DNA of 64,000 bases from Urinicoccus timonensis (GCF_900232945.1 NZ_OCTU01000005.1:118771-182770); one strand, 5' to 3'. Shown: positions 1-9,642, counted from the first letter of the stretch. A program made the numbers and translations. Notes: a model not told the origin generated them from the letters alone.

Positions 1-688
1 TTTCTTTTATTTTCTTCTGGTCTTGTCCTTGAGAAAGAAGTTTTACTTCTACCAAATTATTCTGAGCATAGGTATTCACTTCTAATTTAGGTATATGAAA
101 TCTCTGCCTAATAATGCTTTCAACCTGACTTTCCCCTAAGTTCACAATTGATAAAGATCGAACTTCAATCAAATCTCTTGTCTTGATAAAGTCTTTGACA
201 TAGTTTAAAAACATATTCCTCAATTCATAAGGAGGGCCTGGAAGTAAAAATATATGGCACTCTTTAAAGAATAGATGCTCTCCTGGAGCTGATCCCCAAT
301 GGTTTATAAGTGAGTTCGATCCTTGAATGGTATAGAACTGCTTTTTTACATTAGATGTAATCTCTCTGCCTAGTTTTCTTCTCTCTTCCACAAAATCAGC
401 ATAAAGATCTTCATTGAAAATCAAATCTAGATTCAAAGCCTGGCCCAAGGCCTCTTTTGTAATGTCATCTTCTGTAGGACCAAGGCCTCCAGAAACTACA
501 AGTAGATCAACTTCCTGGATAGCTCCATGAAATTCTTTTTTTAAAGAATTTAACTCGTCATTCAGGGTGATTTGCTTGACAACTTCTACTCCCATTTGTC
601 TTAACTCTCTAGCAATATAGACCTCATTGGTGTTGTCTATATCTCCTAGTAAAAGCTCTTTACCTACGCTGATAATCATTGCTTTCAT
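1..688 (-). CDS. cinA: CinA-like protein, N-terminal part (cut by window edge)
   Basis: The gene starts with ATG at 688, behind an AGGTGG ribosome site, and stays open to the window edge, giving about 229 residues. The N-terminus (start MKAMIISVGKELLLGD) and the motif SGGLGPTEDDITKEA near residues 66-80 match the molybdopterin-binding (MoaB/MogA-like) domain of CinA. A conserved LPGPPYE segment follows near residue 150. CinA-family proteins are linked to competence and to NMN deamidation/ADP-ribose pyrophosphatase activity; the C-terminal deamidase half, if present, lies outside. It is the last visible gene of a run pgsA-cinA, with only 10 bases between them. In many Bacillota cinA sits beside pgsA, which supports the call. 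Confidence 0.9.
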   Translation of the reverse strand, partial: MKAMIISVGKELLLGDIDNTNEVYIARELRQMGVEVVKQITLNDELNSLKKEFHGAIQEVDLLVVSGGLGPTEDDITKEALGQALNLDLIFNEDLYADFVEERRKLGREITSNVKKQFYTIQGSNSLINHWGSAPGEHLFFKECHIFLLPGPPYELRNMFLNYVKDFIKTRDLIEVRSLSIVNLGESQVESIIRQRFHIPKLEVNTYAQNNLVEVKLLSQGQDQKKIKE

Positions 689-698
689 ATTTTACCAC

Positions 699-1244
699 CT
701 AAATGTTACTTAAGTCGAAAACTTTGATATTTTTACCTATATATTCAATCCCAGATAAAACTGTAAAGATTACAGAAATATAAAATAAAATTTTCCCCAA
801 ACTAAGCATCCAAGCAAGAGATAAGGGTAAGGCGAATAAAATAATTGTAAGTGAAACCAGTTGGAAAATTGTTTTTATTTTTCCTAGTGTACCTGCAGCT
901 ATAGTAATTTGCTCACTAGCGGCCACTACACGAAGACCCGTAATAGCAAATTCCCGAAAAATTACGATGATAACAAGCCAACCCTTAATAACTCCTAATT
1001 CTACTAAAAGAATCATGGCTGCTGATGTTAAAATTTTATCTGCCAAGGGGTCTAAAAACTTGCCAAAAGTTGTCACTAAGTTTCTGGACCTTGCCAAGTG
1101 ACCATCTAACATATCTGTTAGGGCTGCCGCCACAAAGATTAGGCTACCAAATAACTTGAGTCCCTTTGCCTCAGATAAAACAAAAACAACAAAAAAGGGA
1201 ACGAGTAAAATTCTTAATAGAGTTAGTTTATTGGCTATATTCAT
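699..1244 (-). CDS. pgsA: CDP-diacylglycerol--glycerol-3-phosphate 3-phosphatidyltransferase
   Basis: This 181-residue membrane enzyme would make phosphatidylglycerol phosphate from CDP-diacylglycerol and glycerol 3-phosphate, the committed step to phosphatidylglycerol. The CDP-alcohol phosphotransferase signature is complete: D47-G48, A51-R52, G61, D65 and D69, in the sequence DGHLARSRN followed by GKFLDPLAD. Several hydrophobic segments fit the usual six-helix fold, and the length is normal. The start codon overlaps the rimO stop by four bases (ATGA), so the two are translationally coupled. Its place between rimO and cinA is a common Bacillota arrangement. Confidence is high because all catalytic residues are visible. 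Confidence 0.95.
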   Translation of the reverse strand: MNIANKLTLLRILLVPFFVVFVLSEAKGLKLFGSLIFVAAALTDMLDGHLARSRNLVTTFGKFLDPLADKILTSAAMILLVELGVIKGWLVIIVIFREFAITGLRVVAASEQITIAAGTLGKIKTIFQLVSLTIILFALPLSLAWMLSLGKILFYISVIFTVLSGIEYIGKNIKVFDLSNI

Positions 1245-2551
1245 AATACAACTCCTTGTAAATCATATTCTGTAGAATCTGTAATTTCAGCCCGATAAAA
1301 TTTTCCAATTTCTAAGTCTTTTGAGCTCGATAAATAGACCAAACCATCTACATCTGGTGCATCCATATAGGACCTTCCCGCATATAGACCATCTTCCAAT
1401 TTTTCTTCCAGCAAAACATCTAGTTGATTGGAAATTTTGTTTCTAAGTTTTTCTTCTGATATTTTTTGCTGCTTCATCATAAGTCTATTATAGCGATCGA
1501 TTTTTAAACTTTCACTTACTTGACCATTCATGCTGTAAGCCTTGGTATTTTCTTCCTTAGAATAAGTAAAGACTCCTAGACGGTCAAATTTGACTCTCTC
1601 AATAAAGGAAACTAGTTCTTGGAAGTCCTCTTCCTCTTCTCCAGGAAATCCCACGATAAAGGTTGATCGAAGAACTAAATTTTTTATCTTTTTCCTAAGT
1701 TTCGTAATTAATTCAATAATGTCTTCTTGCCTAGAAGTACGATTCATTCTTTCCAAAACTCTATTAGAGGCATGTTGAAGAGGCATGTCAATATAAGGAA
1801 TTATATTATTATCTCCAGCCATAAGGTCAATTAACTCATCTGTAAAATGGTCTGGATAGGCATAAAGAAGACGAATCCATTTAATTTCTTTTATCTTAAC
1901 TAGTTCTTTTAACAAGGAAGCCAAAGAATATTCTTTGTATAAATCAATCCCATAGTCTGTTGTATTTTGAGCCACTAAGATAATTTCCTCTGTACCAGCT
2001 TCTGCTAATCTTTTTACCTCTTCCACAATATCTTCAATTTTTCGAGACCGATTATTTCCCCTTAAATAGGGAATAATACAATAACTACACCGGTTGTTAC
2101 AACCTTCTGAAATTTTAACATAAGCTGTCTTAGTTCCCTCAATCCGTCTAGAGTTTTCTATATAGTCCATGGATACCGCAGAGGTTAGGGACCGTTGGTC
2201 GTCGGATTGAATATATTTAGCAATATCCTGCATATAGCCCGGGCCTAAAATTCCATCAATCTCCGGAATCTCCGCTCGCAACTCATCTGGATATCGCTGA
2301 GCTAGGCAACCAGTTAAGTAGAGTTTTTGCAACTTCCCATGTTTTTTATATTGGGCCAAGTTTAAAATCCAATCAATAGATTCCTCTTTTGCGGACTCAA
2401 TAAAACCACAGGTGTTGACAAATATGGCATCTGCTTGGTCAGGTTGAGAAACTATTTCATACTTGTTTTTTTCTAATATGCCTTCCATAACCTGGGTATC
2501 CACATCATTTTTTGCACATCCCAGGGTATGGAAATATATTTTATTGATCAA
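1241..2551 (-). CDS. rimO: Ribosomal protein S12 methylthiotransferase RimO
   Basis: A radical SAM methylthiotransferase of 436 residues. It carries the N-terminal UPF0004 domain with C12, C48 and C82, which hold the auxiliary 4Fe-4S cluster. The radical SAM cluster motif is C151-x3-C155-x2-C158 (EGCNNRCSYC), and a TRAM domain forms the C-terminus. RimO adds a methylthio group to an aspartate of S12; the paralogue MiaB acts on tRNA. The opening HTLGCAKNDVDTQ resembles RimO rather than MiaB. The start is TTG at 2551, since no ATG is available near the conserved N-terminus and an AAGGAG site lies about ten bases upstream. It overlaps the ftsK end by 11 bases and the pgsA start by four. Confidence 0.88.
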   Translation of the reverse strand: MINKIYFHTLGCAKNDVDTQVMEGILEKNKYEIVSQPDQADAIFVNTCGFIESAKEESIDWILNLAQYKKHGKLQKLYLTGCLAQRYPDELRAEIPEIDGILGPGYMQDIAKYIQSDDQRSLTSAVSMDYIENSRRIEGTKTAYVKISEGCNNRCSYCIIPYLRGNNRSRKIEDIVEEVKRLAEAGTEEIILVAQNTTDYGIDLYKEYSLASLLKELVKIKEIKWIRLLYAYPDHFTDELIDLMAGDNNIIPYIDMPLQHASNRVLERMNRTSRQEDIIELITKLRKKIKNLVLRSTFIVGFPGEEEEDFQELVSFIERVKFDRLGVFTYSKEENTKAYSMNGQVSESLKIDRYNRLMMKQQKISEEKLRNKISNQLDVLLEEKLEDGLYAGRSYMDAPDVDGLVYLSSSKDLEIGKFYRAEITDSTEYDLQGVVL

Positions 2552-4787
2552 TCTTTAAAAACTCCTTTATTTCTTCTTCATTCATGGCCAACTTCCTAGG
2601 TTTTGTGCCTTCATGAGGACCTATAATCCCCTGTTCTTCCATACTATCAATCAATCGAGCTGCTCTTGAATAACCTATTTTTAATTTTCTTTGAAGATAA
2701 GAAATACTTGCCTGCCCATCGTTTAATACATATTCAACAGCCTGGATGTAAAGATCATCCTGACTTTCGACTGTGGTATTGATGGTTTTTTCAATAGCTT
2801 GGATAGCTTCTTCATCATAGTCTTTGTTAGAGCTTTCTCGGATAAAGTTAATAACAGACTCTACTTCTTTGTCACTTATAAAGGCTCCTTGCAACCTTCT
2901 TGGCTTACTGTAAAAACTTGGATAAAAGAGCATATCTCCTTGTCCCAATAAGTTTTCCGCCCCGTTAGAATCTAGGATGGTCCTCGAGTCAACACCCGAT
3001 GATACAGCAAAGGCAATCCTTGAAGGAATATTTGCTTTAATAGTTCCTGTAATAACATCTACAGATGGTCTTTGAGTTGCCAAAATCATGTGGATTCCTG
3101 CCGCCCTGGCCATTTGGGCTAATCTGGCGATATAGTCTTCAATTTCATTAGCTGCCACCATCATTAAGTCTGCTAACTCATCCACAATAACAACAATTTT
3201 GGGCATAATTTCAGATAATCTATTTTCCTCTTGCATTTTTGAGTTATAAGACTTCATATCTCGGGCTTTTTCCTGAGCAAAGAGTTTGTATCTTTTTTCC
3301 ATTTCATCTACAGCCCACTTCAAGGCAAAGGCTGCTTTTTTAGGATCTGTTACTACTGGAATTAGCAAATGTGGAATCCCATTATACACACTTAATTCTA
3401 CCACCTTAGGGTCAATTAATATCAACTTTACTTCATCTGGTCTAGACCTATATAAAATGCTTGTAATAATAGTATTAATACATACACTCTTTCCTGATCC
3501 CGTTGCCCCCGCAATAAGAAGGTGGGGCATTTTATCAATTGAAGAAACAACAATTTCCCCACTTACATCTTTTCCTAAAGCCAAAGGAGTAGTAGTTGAT
3601 TTTTTAAAACCAGGACTATCTAGAATTTCACTAAAAGATACGCTATCTTTTTCTTCATTTGGCACTTCTATTCCTACAGCAGATTTGCCCGGAATAGGTG
3701 CCTCAATACGAATGTCTGAAGATGCTAGAGCCAAGGCTAGGTTATCCTGTAGGCTGACAATTTTATTGAGCTTAACACCTGGCGCAATTTGCAGTTCATA
3801 GCAGGTAATAACTGGTCCTCGATTAATAGCCACAACTTGACATTCAATGTTAAACTCATTCATCGTTTCTTCTATAACTTGGGCCTGGTGTCGCATAGCA
3901 TTTTGACCAATCCCCTTACTTTTCTTTGGAGGATCTAATAAATTTTTTGGAGGAAAGGTGTATTGGATTGTAGTATCATTTAGGGCTATTTCTTTTTCAA
4001 AATCCTTGATTTCTCCCTTTGTCAAAGGACTAACCTTTTTAACTACTTCCTCTTCTTCTTTTTTTGCATAGTCGTTAATCTCTAATTCAGAATCTCTTTT
4101 TAGTTTAAATTCTTTTTTTTCAGGTGCAGCTTTAGCTTGCTTTTTTACCTTGACTGGCTTCAGCTTTTCTCTTTCCTCTTTTTCTTTTTTCCTTATTGCT
4201 CTTCCTTGATTTCTTTGATCTCTTTTTACTTTAAGATAGGCAAAAAAGTTATTTAGAGAAAAAGGTAAAAAGTAAAGAAAAAGAACAATAAACACTAAGC
4301 TTAAGACAATAGCTGTTCCTGTACTTCCAAAAATTTTATAAAAGAAAGAACCAAAAAATACACCTATCAGTCCACCATAATTCGGTGAGCTTTGAGCTAA
4401 AATAAATTGTGCTTTTTGTAACATGGAAAGTGTACTAGTATCTTTGCCTTCATAATAAATGAGAAGGGACATAATAAACCAAGAAAGTAAGAGAATGAGT
4501 CTACGCTTGGAAAAGCCATGTTCATTAATGGCCAACATAAAGCCAATGGTTCCAAGATAGATAGGTAGAAAGACCCTTCCTCTCCCTCCCAAGACAATTA
4601 AAATACGGTTTAAAACATCACCAAAGATACCCATATTTGCACTGTAAAGGCTGATAAGGCTTAGAATTGAAAGGACAATAAGAAATAGACCTAGCATTTC
4701 AAGGTCTGATTTAGTGAAGGAAAAATCCATTTGTTTATTCTTTTTGTTTGACCTTTTTGGGGCCTTTTTATTCACTCTTCTTGCCAT
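2541..4787 (-). CDS. ftsK: DNA translocase FtsK/SpoIIIE
   Basis: A 748-residue septal DNA pump that clears chromosomes from the division plane. The first 185 residues hold about four membrane helices. A charged linker rich in K and E follows (about 190-265), then the motor. The Walker A motif GATGSGKS is at 427-434, and a Walker B-like run ending in DELADLMM lies about 100 residues later. The winged-helix gamma domain, which reads KOPS-like DNA polarity signals, occupies the last 65 residues. The linker is short compared with E. coli FtsK and similar to SpoIIIE. ATG at 4787 is preceded by GAAAGGAC. It probably has its own promoter in the 50-base gap after dut. Confidence 0.95.
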   Translation of the reverse strand: MARRVNKKAPKRSNKKNKQMDFSFTKSDLEMLGLFLIVLSILSLISLYSANMGIFGDVLNRILIVLGGRGRVFLPIYLGTIGFMLAINEHGFSKRRLILLLSWFIMSLLIYYEGKDTSTLSMLQKAQFILAQSSPNYGGLIGVFFGSFFYKIFGSTGTAIVLSLVFIVLFLYFLPFSLNNFFAYLKVKRDQRNQGRAIRKKEKEEREKLKPVKVKKQAKAAPEKKEFKLKRDSELEINDYAKKEEEEVVKKVSPLTKGEIKDFEKEIALNDTTIQYTFPPKNLLDPPKKSKGIGQNAMRHQAQVIEETMNEFNIECQVVAINRGPVITCYELQIAPGVKLNKIVSLQDNLALALASSDIRIEAPIPGKSAVGIEVPNEEKDSVSFSEILDSPGFKKSTTTPLALGKDVSGEIVVSSIDKMPHLLIAGATGSGKSVCINTIITSILYRSRPDEVKLILIDPKVVELSVYNGIPHLLIPVVTDPKKAAFALKWAVDEMEKRYKLFAQEKARDMKSYNSKMQEENRLSEIMPKIVVIVDELADLMMVAANEIEDYIARLAQMARAAGIHMILATQRPSVDVITGTIKANIPSRIAFAVSSGVDSRTILDSNGAENLLGQGDMLFYPSFYSKPRRLQGAFISDKEVESVINFIRESSNKDYDEEAIQAIEKTINTTVESQDDLYIQAVEYVLNDGQASISYLQRKLKIGYSRAARLIDSMEEQGIIGPHEGTKPRKLAMNEEEIKEFLKIDQ

Positions 4788-4816
4788 GTTTTTGTCCTTT
4801 CAAACTTTCTAAAAAC

Positions 4817-4825
4817 ATTATAACA
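4817..4825 (-). promoter_or_regulatory. Candidate extended -10 promoter for ftsK
   Basis: On the minus strand the gap between dut and ftsK contains TGTTATAAT, a perfect -10 hexamer with the upstream TG of an extended -10 element. The -35 position has only a poor match, as is usual for extended -10 promoters. It would drive ftsK, rimO, pgsA and cinA. Confidence 0.55.
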
Positions 4826-4838
4826 CAAACACATGTTT

Positions 4839-5270
4839 TTATACACCTGTATGTCCGAATCCACCTTCTCCTCTTTCACTATCTGAAAGTTCTTTAACTT
4901 CTATAAAATCGGCCTGCTCAATTTTCATGATAACCATTTGAGCTATACGGTCCCCATCTTCAATAATTAGATCGTCCCTACCTAGATTTACCACAATAAC
5001 TTTTAGTTCTCCTCGATAGTCCGAATCAATTGTTCCAATCCCATTAGGCAGACTCAATCCTTTTTTTAAAGCTAAACCTGACCTAGCTCGTACTTGCGCC
5101 TCATATCCTTGGGGGATTTCAACATATAAGCCTGTGGGAATTAATGCTCGATCTAATGACCTTAAACAAACTGCCTCATCAAGGTTTGCATGTAAATCAA
5201 CTCCACTGGCCCCCTTGGTCTTATAGGCTGGCAAGGGGTGTTTAGATTTATTTAAAATCTTGATTTCCAT
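4839..5270 (-). CDS. dut: dUTP diphosphatase (trimeric dUTPase)
   Basis: It hydrolyses dUTP to dUMP, keeping uracil out of DNA and feeding thymidylate synthesis. The 143-residue protein shows the family motifs: AYKTKGASGVDLHANLD near the start, QVRARSGLALKKG, the substrate loop GTIDSDYRGE, and the C-terminal lid EGGFGHTG. I place the start at ATG 5270, because AAGGAG stands directly upstream. An in-frame extension to 5318 would run through a terminator hairpin and is not conserved. The gene follows pnp across that hairpin, so its transcription depends on readthrough or on an unseen promoter. Confidence 0.93.
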   Translation of the reverse strand: MEIKILNKSKHPLPAYKTKGASGVDLHANLDEAVCLRSLDRALIPTGLYVEIPQGYEAQVRARSGLALKKGLSLPNGIGTIDSDYRGELKVIVVNLGRDDLIIEDGDRIAQMVIMKIEQADFIEVKELSDSERGEGGFGHTGV

Positions 5271-5283
5271 TTTATCTCTCCTT

Positions 5284-5313
5284 AAAAAAGCATGAACCAA
5301 AGGTTCATGCTTT
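5284..5313 (-). terminator. Intrinsic terminator after pnp
   Basis: A nine-base stem, GCATGAACC with GGTTCATGC and a three-base loop, is followed on the minus strand by six T. It ends exactly where the dut Shine-Dalgarno begins, so it could also act as an attenuator for dut. Confidence 0.85.
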
Positions 5314-5321
5314 ATCAATCT

Positions 5322-7421
5322 TTATTGGTGCTCGCTTTGATCTTCAGAATCCTTTAGTAATTCTTTTCGACTTAAACTTATTTTTCCTTGTTGATCAATG
5401 CCAATGACCTTGACCTCTACTTCTTGGCCTTCTTTCAATACATCTTCCACATTTTTCACATGATCTTTGGATATATTGGAGATATGAAGGAGCCCTTCAC
5501 GACCTTTTAAAACCTCCACAAAGGCACCAAATTTAACAATTTTTTTAACCTTGCCCTTATAGACTTCACCCACTTCAACATCTTTGACAATCTCTTCTAT
5601 ACGGTTGATTGCTGCTAGGGCACAGTCCTTGTCTTGGCTTAAGATAGAAACTCTTCCGTCATCTTCAATGTCAATTTTAACATTTGTTTCCTCAATAATG
5701 CTATTGATTACCTTACCACCAGATCCAATAACTTCTCCAATTTTTTCAGGTTTAATCTTAATTGTATAGATTAAAGGTGCGTAAGGAGAAAGATCTTCTC
5801 TTGGTTTATCTATGGCGTCTGTTAACGTTTCAAGGATAGTCATTCTTGCTTTTTTTGCCTTTAATAGGGCTTCTTCTAAAATTTCTTTGTTGATTCCATC
5901 AATCTTTATATCCATTTGCAAGGCAGTGATTCCTTCTTTTGTTCCTGCCACTTTAAAGTCCATATCTCCAAGATGGTCTTCTAAACCTTGAATATCGGTT
6001 AAGATTTTTACATCTTGTCCTTCCTTGATTAGCCCCATGGCAATTCCTGCAACAGGCGCCTTAATAGGAACTCCTGCATCCATAAGGGATAGGGTAGACC
6101 CACAAATACTTGCTTGTGAAGATGATCCATTAGAGCTTAAGACTTCACTCACAACTCGAATAGTATAAGGAAATTCATCTTCTGTAGGTAAGACGGGTAT
6201 TAGGGCTCTTTCTGCCAGAGCTCCATGTCCTATTTCTCTCCGCCCCGGACTCCGCATAGGTCTTGTATCTCCTACACAGTAGGGTGGGAAGTTATAATGA
6301 TGGATATAGCGTTTTGGAGTATCATCTCCCAGCCCATCAATAATTTGGACTTCGGAAAGCCCTGCTAAAGTTGCCACAGATAGGACTTGAGTTTGTCCTC
6401 TTTTGAATAAACCAGACCCATGAGTTCTGGGAAGAATACCGACTTCAGCACTTAGGGGTCTAATTTCATCCATAGCCCTATCATCAGGCCTTCTATCGTT
6501 AAGAATTCCTACTCTTACCTCTTTACGAATAATCTCATCAATGACTTCGTTGATGTCTTTTTCATATTCTTCTAGGTCATCCTTGAATTCTGCATATATT
6601 TTTTCTTTAGCAGCTTCTTGGGCTTCTTCTCTTTCTGTTTTTGTCTTTTGATGAATGGCATCAGTTAGAAGCTCATTTGCAAAGGTATAAACTTTATTAT
6701 AAATTTCCTGGTTAGGTTCAGCCACGGTATAGGTCATTTTTTCTTGACCAAATTCTGCTATAATTCCATCAATAAATTGACAGATTTTTTTAATTTCTTC
6801 ATGGGCAAATAAAATGGCCCCTAACATTTCATCTTCGCTGACAATATCAGATCCAGCTTCTACCATCATAATGGCATCCTTGGTTCCGGATACAGTTAAG
6901 TCAATTTTTGACTTGGCTCTTTGCTCAACATCTGGGTTAATGACGTAGTTCCCATCAATATAACCTACATGAACGGAAGCTGTTGGTCCCTTAAAAGGAA
7001 TGTTTGAAATAGATAGGGCAATAGATGATCCAATCATAGCCGCTATTTCAGGTGGACAGTCTTGCTCTACAGAGAACACTGTTGCTATCATTTGTACGCT
7101 ATTTCTAAATCCTTCTGGAAATAATGGGCGGATAGGGCGGTCAATAAGTCTAGCTGTTAAAGTGGCCTTTTCACTAGGTCTACCTTCTCTTTTTATAAAG
7201 CCTCCTGGCAATTTTCCTACAGCATACATTTTTTCTTCATAGTCAACACTTAATGGGAAAAAGTCAATCCCATCTTTTGCTTCTTTTGATGCTGTAGCTG
7301 TGACCAATACTACTGTATCTCCATAGTAGATTAAACATTCTCCATTGGCTTGCTCAGCTACTTTTCCGATAACCACTTTAAATGGGCGACCAGCCAAGTT
7401 ATACTCAAATGTTTTTTCCAT
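5322..7421 (-). CDS. pnp: Polyribonucleotide nucleotidyltransferase (PNPase)
   Basis: A 699-residue 3'-5' phosphorolytic exoribonuclease that degrades and tails mRNA. It has the two RNase PH-like domains joined by an alpha-helical linker. The second domain carries [18 protein letters not shown] and the catalytic segment around [16 protein letters not shown] domain follows ([15 protein letters not shown]), then a C-terminal S1 domain ([19 protein letters not shown]), ending in an acidic tail. Domain order and length are standard. The start at 7421 follows AGGAGG. It lies directly after rpsO, the near-universal rpsO-pnp pair, with a hairpin between the two. In other bacteria such hairpins are RNase III or attenuation sites. 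Confidence 0.97.
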   Translation of the reverse strand: MEKTFEYNLAGRPFKVVIGKVAEQANGECLIYYGDTVVLVTATASKEAKDGIDFFPLSVDYEEKMYAVGKLPGGFIKREGRPSEKATLTARLIDRPIRPLFPEGFRNSVQMIATVFSVEQDCPPEIAAMIGSSIALSISNIPFKGPTASVHVGYIDGNYVINPDVEQRAKSKIDLTVSGTKDAIMMVEAGSDIVSEDEMLGAILFAHEEIKKICQFIDGIIAEFGQEKMTYTVAEPNQEIYNKVYTFANELLTDAIHQKTKTEREEAQEAAKEKIYAEFKDDLEEYEKDINEVIDEIIRKEVRVGILNDRRPDDRAMDEIRPLSAEVGILPRTHGSGLFKRGQTQVLSVATLAGLSEVQIIDGLGDDTPKRYIHHYNFPPYCVGDTRPMRSPGRREIGHGALAERALIPVLPTEDEFPYTIRVVSEVLSSNGSSSQASICGSTLSLMDAGVPIKAPVAGIAMGLIKEGQDVKILTDIQGLEDHLGDMDFKVAGTKEGITALQMDIKIDGINKEILEEALLKAKKARMTILETLTDAIDKPREDLSPYAPLIYTIKIKPEKIGEVIGSGGKVINSIIEETNVKIDIEDDGRVSILSQDKDCALAAINRIEEIVKDVEVGEVYKGKVKKIVKFGAFVEVLKGREGLLHISNISKDHVKNVEDVLKEGQEVEVKVIGIDQQGKISLSRKELLKDSEDQSEHQ

Positions 7422-7438
7422 TCTTACCTCCTTTGTAT

Positions 7439-7466
7439 AAAATAAAAGAGCGGATTCCCCGCTCTT
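7439..7466 (-). terminator. Hairpin with U-rich tail between rpsO and pnp
   Basis: The minus strand carries AAGAGCGG, a five-base loop and CCGCTCTT, followed by TTATTTTAT. The stem is eight perfect pairs. It lies about 17 bases upstream of the pnp start, so it is either a partial terminator or a processing site for the rpsO-pnp transcript. Confidence 0.75.
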
Positions 7467-7467
7467 A

Positions 7468-7734
7468 CTAACCTCTGATATTTAATCTTTCAATTAAAGA
7501 ACGATATCTTTCAATATCTTTCTTTTGTAAGTATCTTAAAAGATTTCTACGTGTACCAACCATTTTTAACAGACCTCTGCGTGAATGGTGGTCTTTTTTA
7601 TGATCCTTTAAATGTTCATTTAAGCCATTAATTCTGTGTGTTAAAATGGCAATTTGAACTTCTGGTGAACCAGTATCCTTTTCAGATAATTTGTAATCAT
7701 TGATAATTTTTTGTTTTTCTTCTTTTGAAATCAT
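7468..7734 (-). CDS. rpsO: 30S ribosomal protein S15
   Basis: An 88-residue protein of the small subunit that binds the central domain of 16S rRNA early in assembly. It matches the whole S15 family from [29 protein letters not shown] to the C-terminal [21 protein letters not shown]. The segment [19 protein letters not shown] is the rRNA-binding core. ATG at 7734 is preceded by AGGAGG. A strong promoter and a structured 5' leader lie directly upstream, and a hairpin separates it from pnp. Confidence 0.97.
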   Translation of the reverse strand: MISKEEKQKIINDYKLSEKDTGSPEVQIAILTHRINGLNEHLKDHKKDHHSRRGLLKMVGTRRNLLRYLQKKDIERYRSLIERLNIRG

Positions 7735-7744
7735 AATTTCCTCC

Positions 7745-7806
7745 TAAAAATTTTATCCACCACAACTGAGTAGACGTCGAGGCTCGTTTTACCTAGTTGT
7801 GGAACA
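7745..7806 (-). promoter_or_regulatory. Structured rpsO leader, candidate S15 autoregulatory element
   Basis: The 5' untranslated region of rpsO can close a long stem. CCACAACT at the 5' side (7795-7802) pairs with AGTTGTGG (7760-7767), just upstream of the ribosome site. Between them lies a segment with GAG/CTC pairing. S15 commonly represses its own translation through leader structures that differ between phyla. Seeing a stem that ends near the ribosome site fits such a role, but the binding motif itself is not proven here. Confidence 0.45.
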
Positions 7807-7811
7807 CATTG

Positions 7812-7840
7812 ATTTTATCATAGATTAAGAATTTTTACAA
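7812..7840 (-). promoter_or_regulatory. Promoter of rpsO-pnp
   Basis: The minus strand shows -35 TTGTAA (7835-7840), a spacer of 17, and -10 TAAAAT (7812-7817). It sits just after the ribF stop codon, so rpsO-pnp has its own transcription start near 7805. Confidence 0.75.
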
Positions 7841-7842
7841 GT

Positions 7843-8754
7843 TTATTTTCTATCCCGAACCCGGTTGGTATCTTTCTCAATTTGTTTGAATAGTTCATCC
7901 ACAGTCTTAAAACTTTTCTCTTTTCTTAGAAAGGTTAAAAATTGTAAATCAACTTCTTGGTTATAAATATCTTCATCAAAATCCAAGATATGAGCTTCAA
8001 TTTTTAGTCCTGATTCTTTTAAGGTGGGGTTGGTTCCAACACTAGTAGCAGCCTTATATAGGTGCCCATTTATCAAGACGTTGGTATCATAAACGCCATA
8101 TTTAGGAACAGCATAGTGAGCTAGGGGTTGTAGGTTAGCTGTTGGATAACCCATTTTTTTTCCAAGACTTTTCCCATGAACCACTCGTCCTTGGATAGTA
8201 AAGGGTCTTCCTAATAATTCATTAGCCAAACTTATATTTCCCTTCTGAATCGCCTGACGAATCCGAGTGCTAGAAATGATATCCTCTCGGCTTCTAATGG
8301 CTTCCACAATTTTAACTTCAAGATCTAAATCCTCTGCATAGTCTAGGAGCAAGTTAATGTTGCCCTTGGCCTTATAGCCAAAACGGTAGTCATAACCCAC
8401 AACTATAGCCTTAGTATTTAGATTTTTGGCTAAAAATTCATAGACAAAATATTCCGGACTCATCTTCATAATTTCAGAAAATTCAATTTCCACAACAAGT
8501 TCAATACCTAATTTTTCTAACAGGCTTAATTTTTGCCTACGACTCATTAGAAGATTTTGCTCTGTATGCAGAAGAGCTTTTTTTGTATGCTCTGTAAACA
8601 TCAATACACTTGCTGTCAAATTTTTTTTCTTAGCAATTTTTATAGCTTGATGTATGAGTTCCTGATGGGCTAAATGAATTCCATCAAAGTTTCCCAAAGC
8701 AACGACAATTTCCTTATCTATTTTATCTTGTGGATGTATTTGTATACTTTCCAT
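7843..8754 (-). CDS. ribF: Bifunctional riboflavin kinase / FAD synthetase
   Basis: A 303-residue enzyme that phosphorylates riboflavin to FMN and adenylates FMN to FAD. The N-terminal adenylyltransferase has the nucleotide-binding start VALGNFDGIHLAHQ and the later segment ISSTRIRQAIQKGNI. The C-terminal kinase has GRVVHGKSLGKKMGYPTANL, with the conserved PTAN. One detail differs from the usual HxGH motif: it reads HLAH, so the glycine is alanine here. The gene follows truB by 12 bases, a common pairing in Bacillota. Confidence 0.95.
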   Translation of the reverse strand: MESIQIHPQDKIDKEIVVALGNFDGIHLAHQELIHQAIKIAKKKNLTASVLMFTEHTKKALLHTEQNLLMSRRQKLSLLEKLGIELVVEIEFSEIMKMSPEYFVYEFLAKNLNTKAIVVGYDYRFGYKAKGNINLLLDYAEDLDLEVKIVEAIRSREDIISSTRIRQAIQKGNISLANELLGRPFTIQGRVVHGKSLGKKMGYPTANLQPLAHYAVPKYGVYDTNVLINGHLYKAATSVGTNPTLKESGLKIEAHILDFDEDIYNQEVDLQFLTFLRKEKSFKTVDELFKQIEKDTNRVRDRK

Positions 8755-8766
8755 AAAACCTCCACC

Positions 8767-9642
8767 TTATATTTCTAATAGACACTTATTTATACGAATG
8801 AATCCAGGATAAGGCGAAATCCCAATCCCAACAAATTGGTTTTTACAATAAACCTTGAATTTTTCATTCACAGGTTGAGAATAAGGAACTGATTGACCAA
8901 ACATTAAAGCATTAAAATAGTCATCCGGGATATCTATGTTTTGTAAATCTAGCCCTTGATCTATAGGGATTAAATCCTCAGCACCTAACTTCCCTTCTTT
9001 TAAGTCTAAAATACTATGACATTGGTCTAGACTAAAGTTGCCAACTTGTACCCTATTTAAGTCAGTCAAAGTAGCCAAACTTTTTAATTCCTTAGCCAGA
9101 TCGTTTACTAAAGAGCGGATATAGGTTCCACTAGAACAAGATACTCGAAAGGATAGCCGGTCCTCAGATAAGTCTAACAATTCAAAAGAATATATTTCAA
9201 CTTGCCTTGTTTTTCTTTCTACCTCCTGCCCTTGTCTGGCATATTCATAGAGCTTTTTCCCTTTTATTTTAATGGCAGAATACATGGGGGGGACTTGATC
9301 TATTTTCCCTGTAAAAACTTTCATACTATCTAAAATATCTTTTTTATCAAAAAGCTTGTTAGTGCAAGTTTCTAAAATCTCTCCATCTGCATCTAAGGTA
9401 TCTGTTCGATAACCAAACTGCATGGTGCCTTCATAAACTTTGTCTTGCCCCATTAGATAGTCTGATATCTTAGTAGCCTTCCCGACTAAAATTGGTAAAA
9501 CCCCTCTGGCCATGGGATCCAAGGTTCCTGTATGGCCAATTTTTTTTAGGCCTAAATGCTTACGACACAAGGCTACGACATCATGACTTGTAAATCCCTT
9601 GTCTTTATTAATTAAAAGAATTCCCTGCATTGATTTCATCAT
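8767..9642 (-). CDS. truB: tRNA pseudouridine(55) synthase TruB
   Basis: It makes pseudouridine 55 in the T-loop of tRNAs. The 291-residue protein opens with GILLINKDKGFTSHD and carries the catalytic aspartate in GHTGTLDPMARGVLPI (about residue 43). The tyrosine motif KVYEGTMQFGYRTDTLDADGE follows, and a PUA-like tail ends the protein. ATG at 9642 is used because AGGTGG lies five bases upstream; a second ATG follows at once. The first 35 bases overlap the end of nrnA, indicating tight coupling within infB-rbfA-nrnA-truB-ribF. Confidence 0.95.
   Translation of the reverse strand: MMKSMQGILLINKDKGFTSHDVVALCRKHLGLKKIGHTGTLDPMARGVLPILVGKATKISDYLMGQDKVYEGTMQFGYRTDTLDADGEILETCTNKLFDKKDILDSMKVFTGKIDQVPPMYSAIKIKGKKLYEYARQGQEVERKTRQVEIYSFELLDLSEDRLSFRVSCSSGTYIRSLVNDLAKELKSLATLTDLNRVQVGNFSLDQCHSILDLKEGKLGAEDLIPIDQGLDLQNIDIPDDYFNALMFGQSVPYSQPVNEKFKVYCKNQFVGIGISPYPGFIRINKCLLEI

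Noticed and set aside
5271..5318. Longer N-terminus for dUTPase
   Set aside because: It would translate through the pnp terminator hairpin; ATG 5270 has its own AAGGAG.
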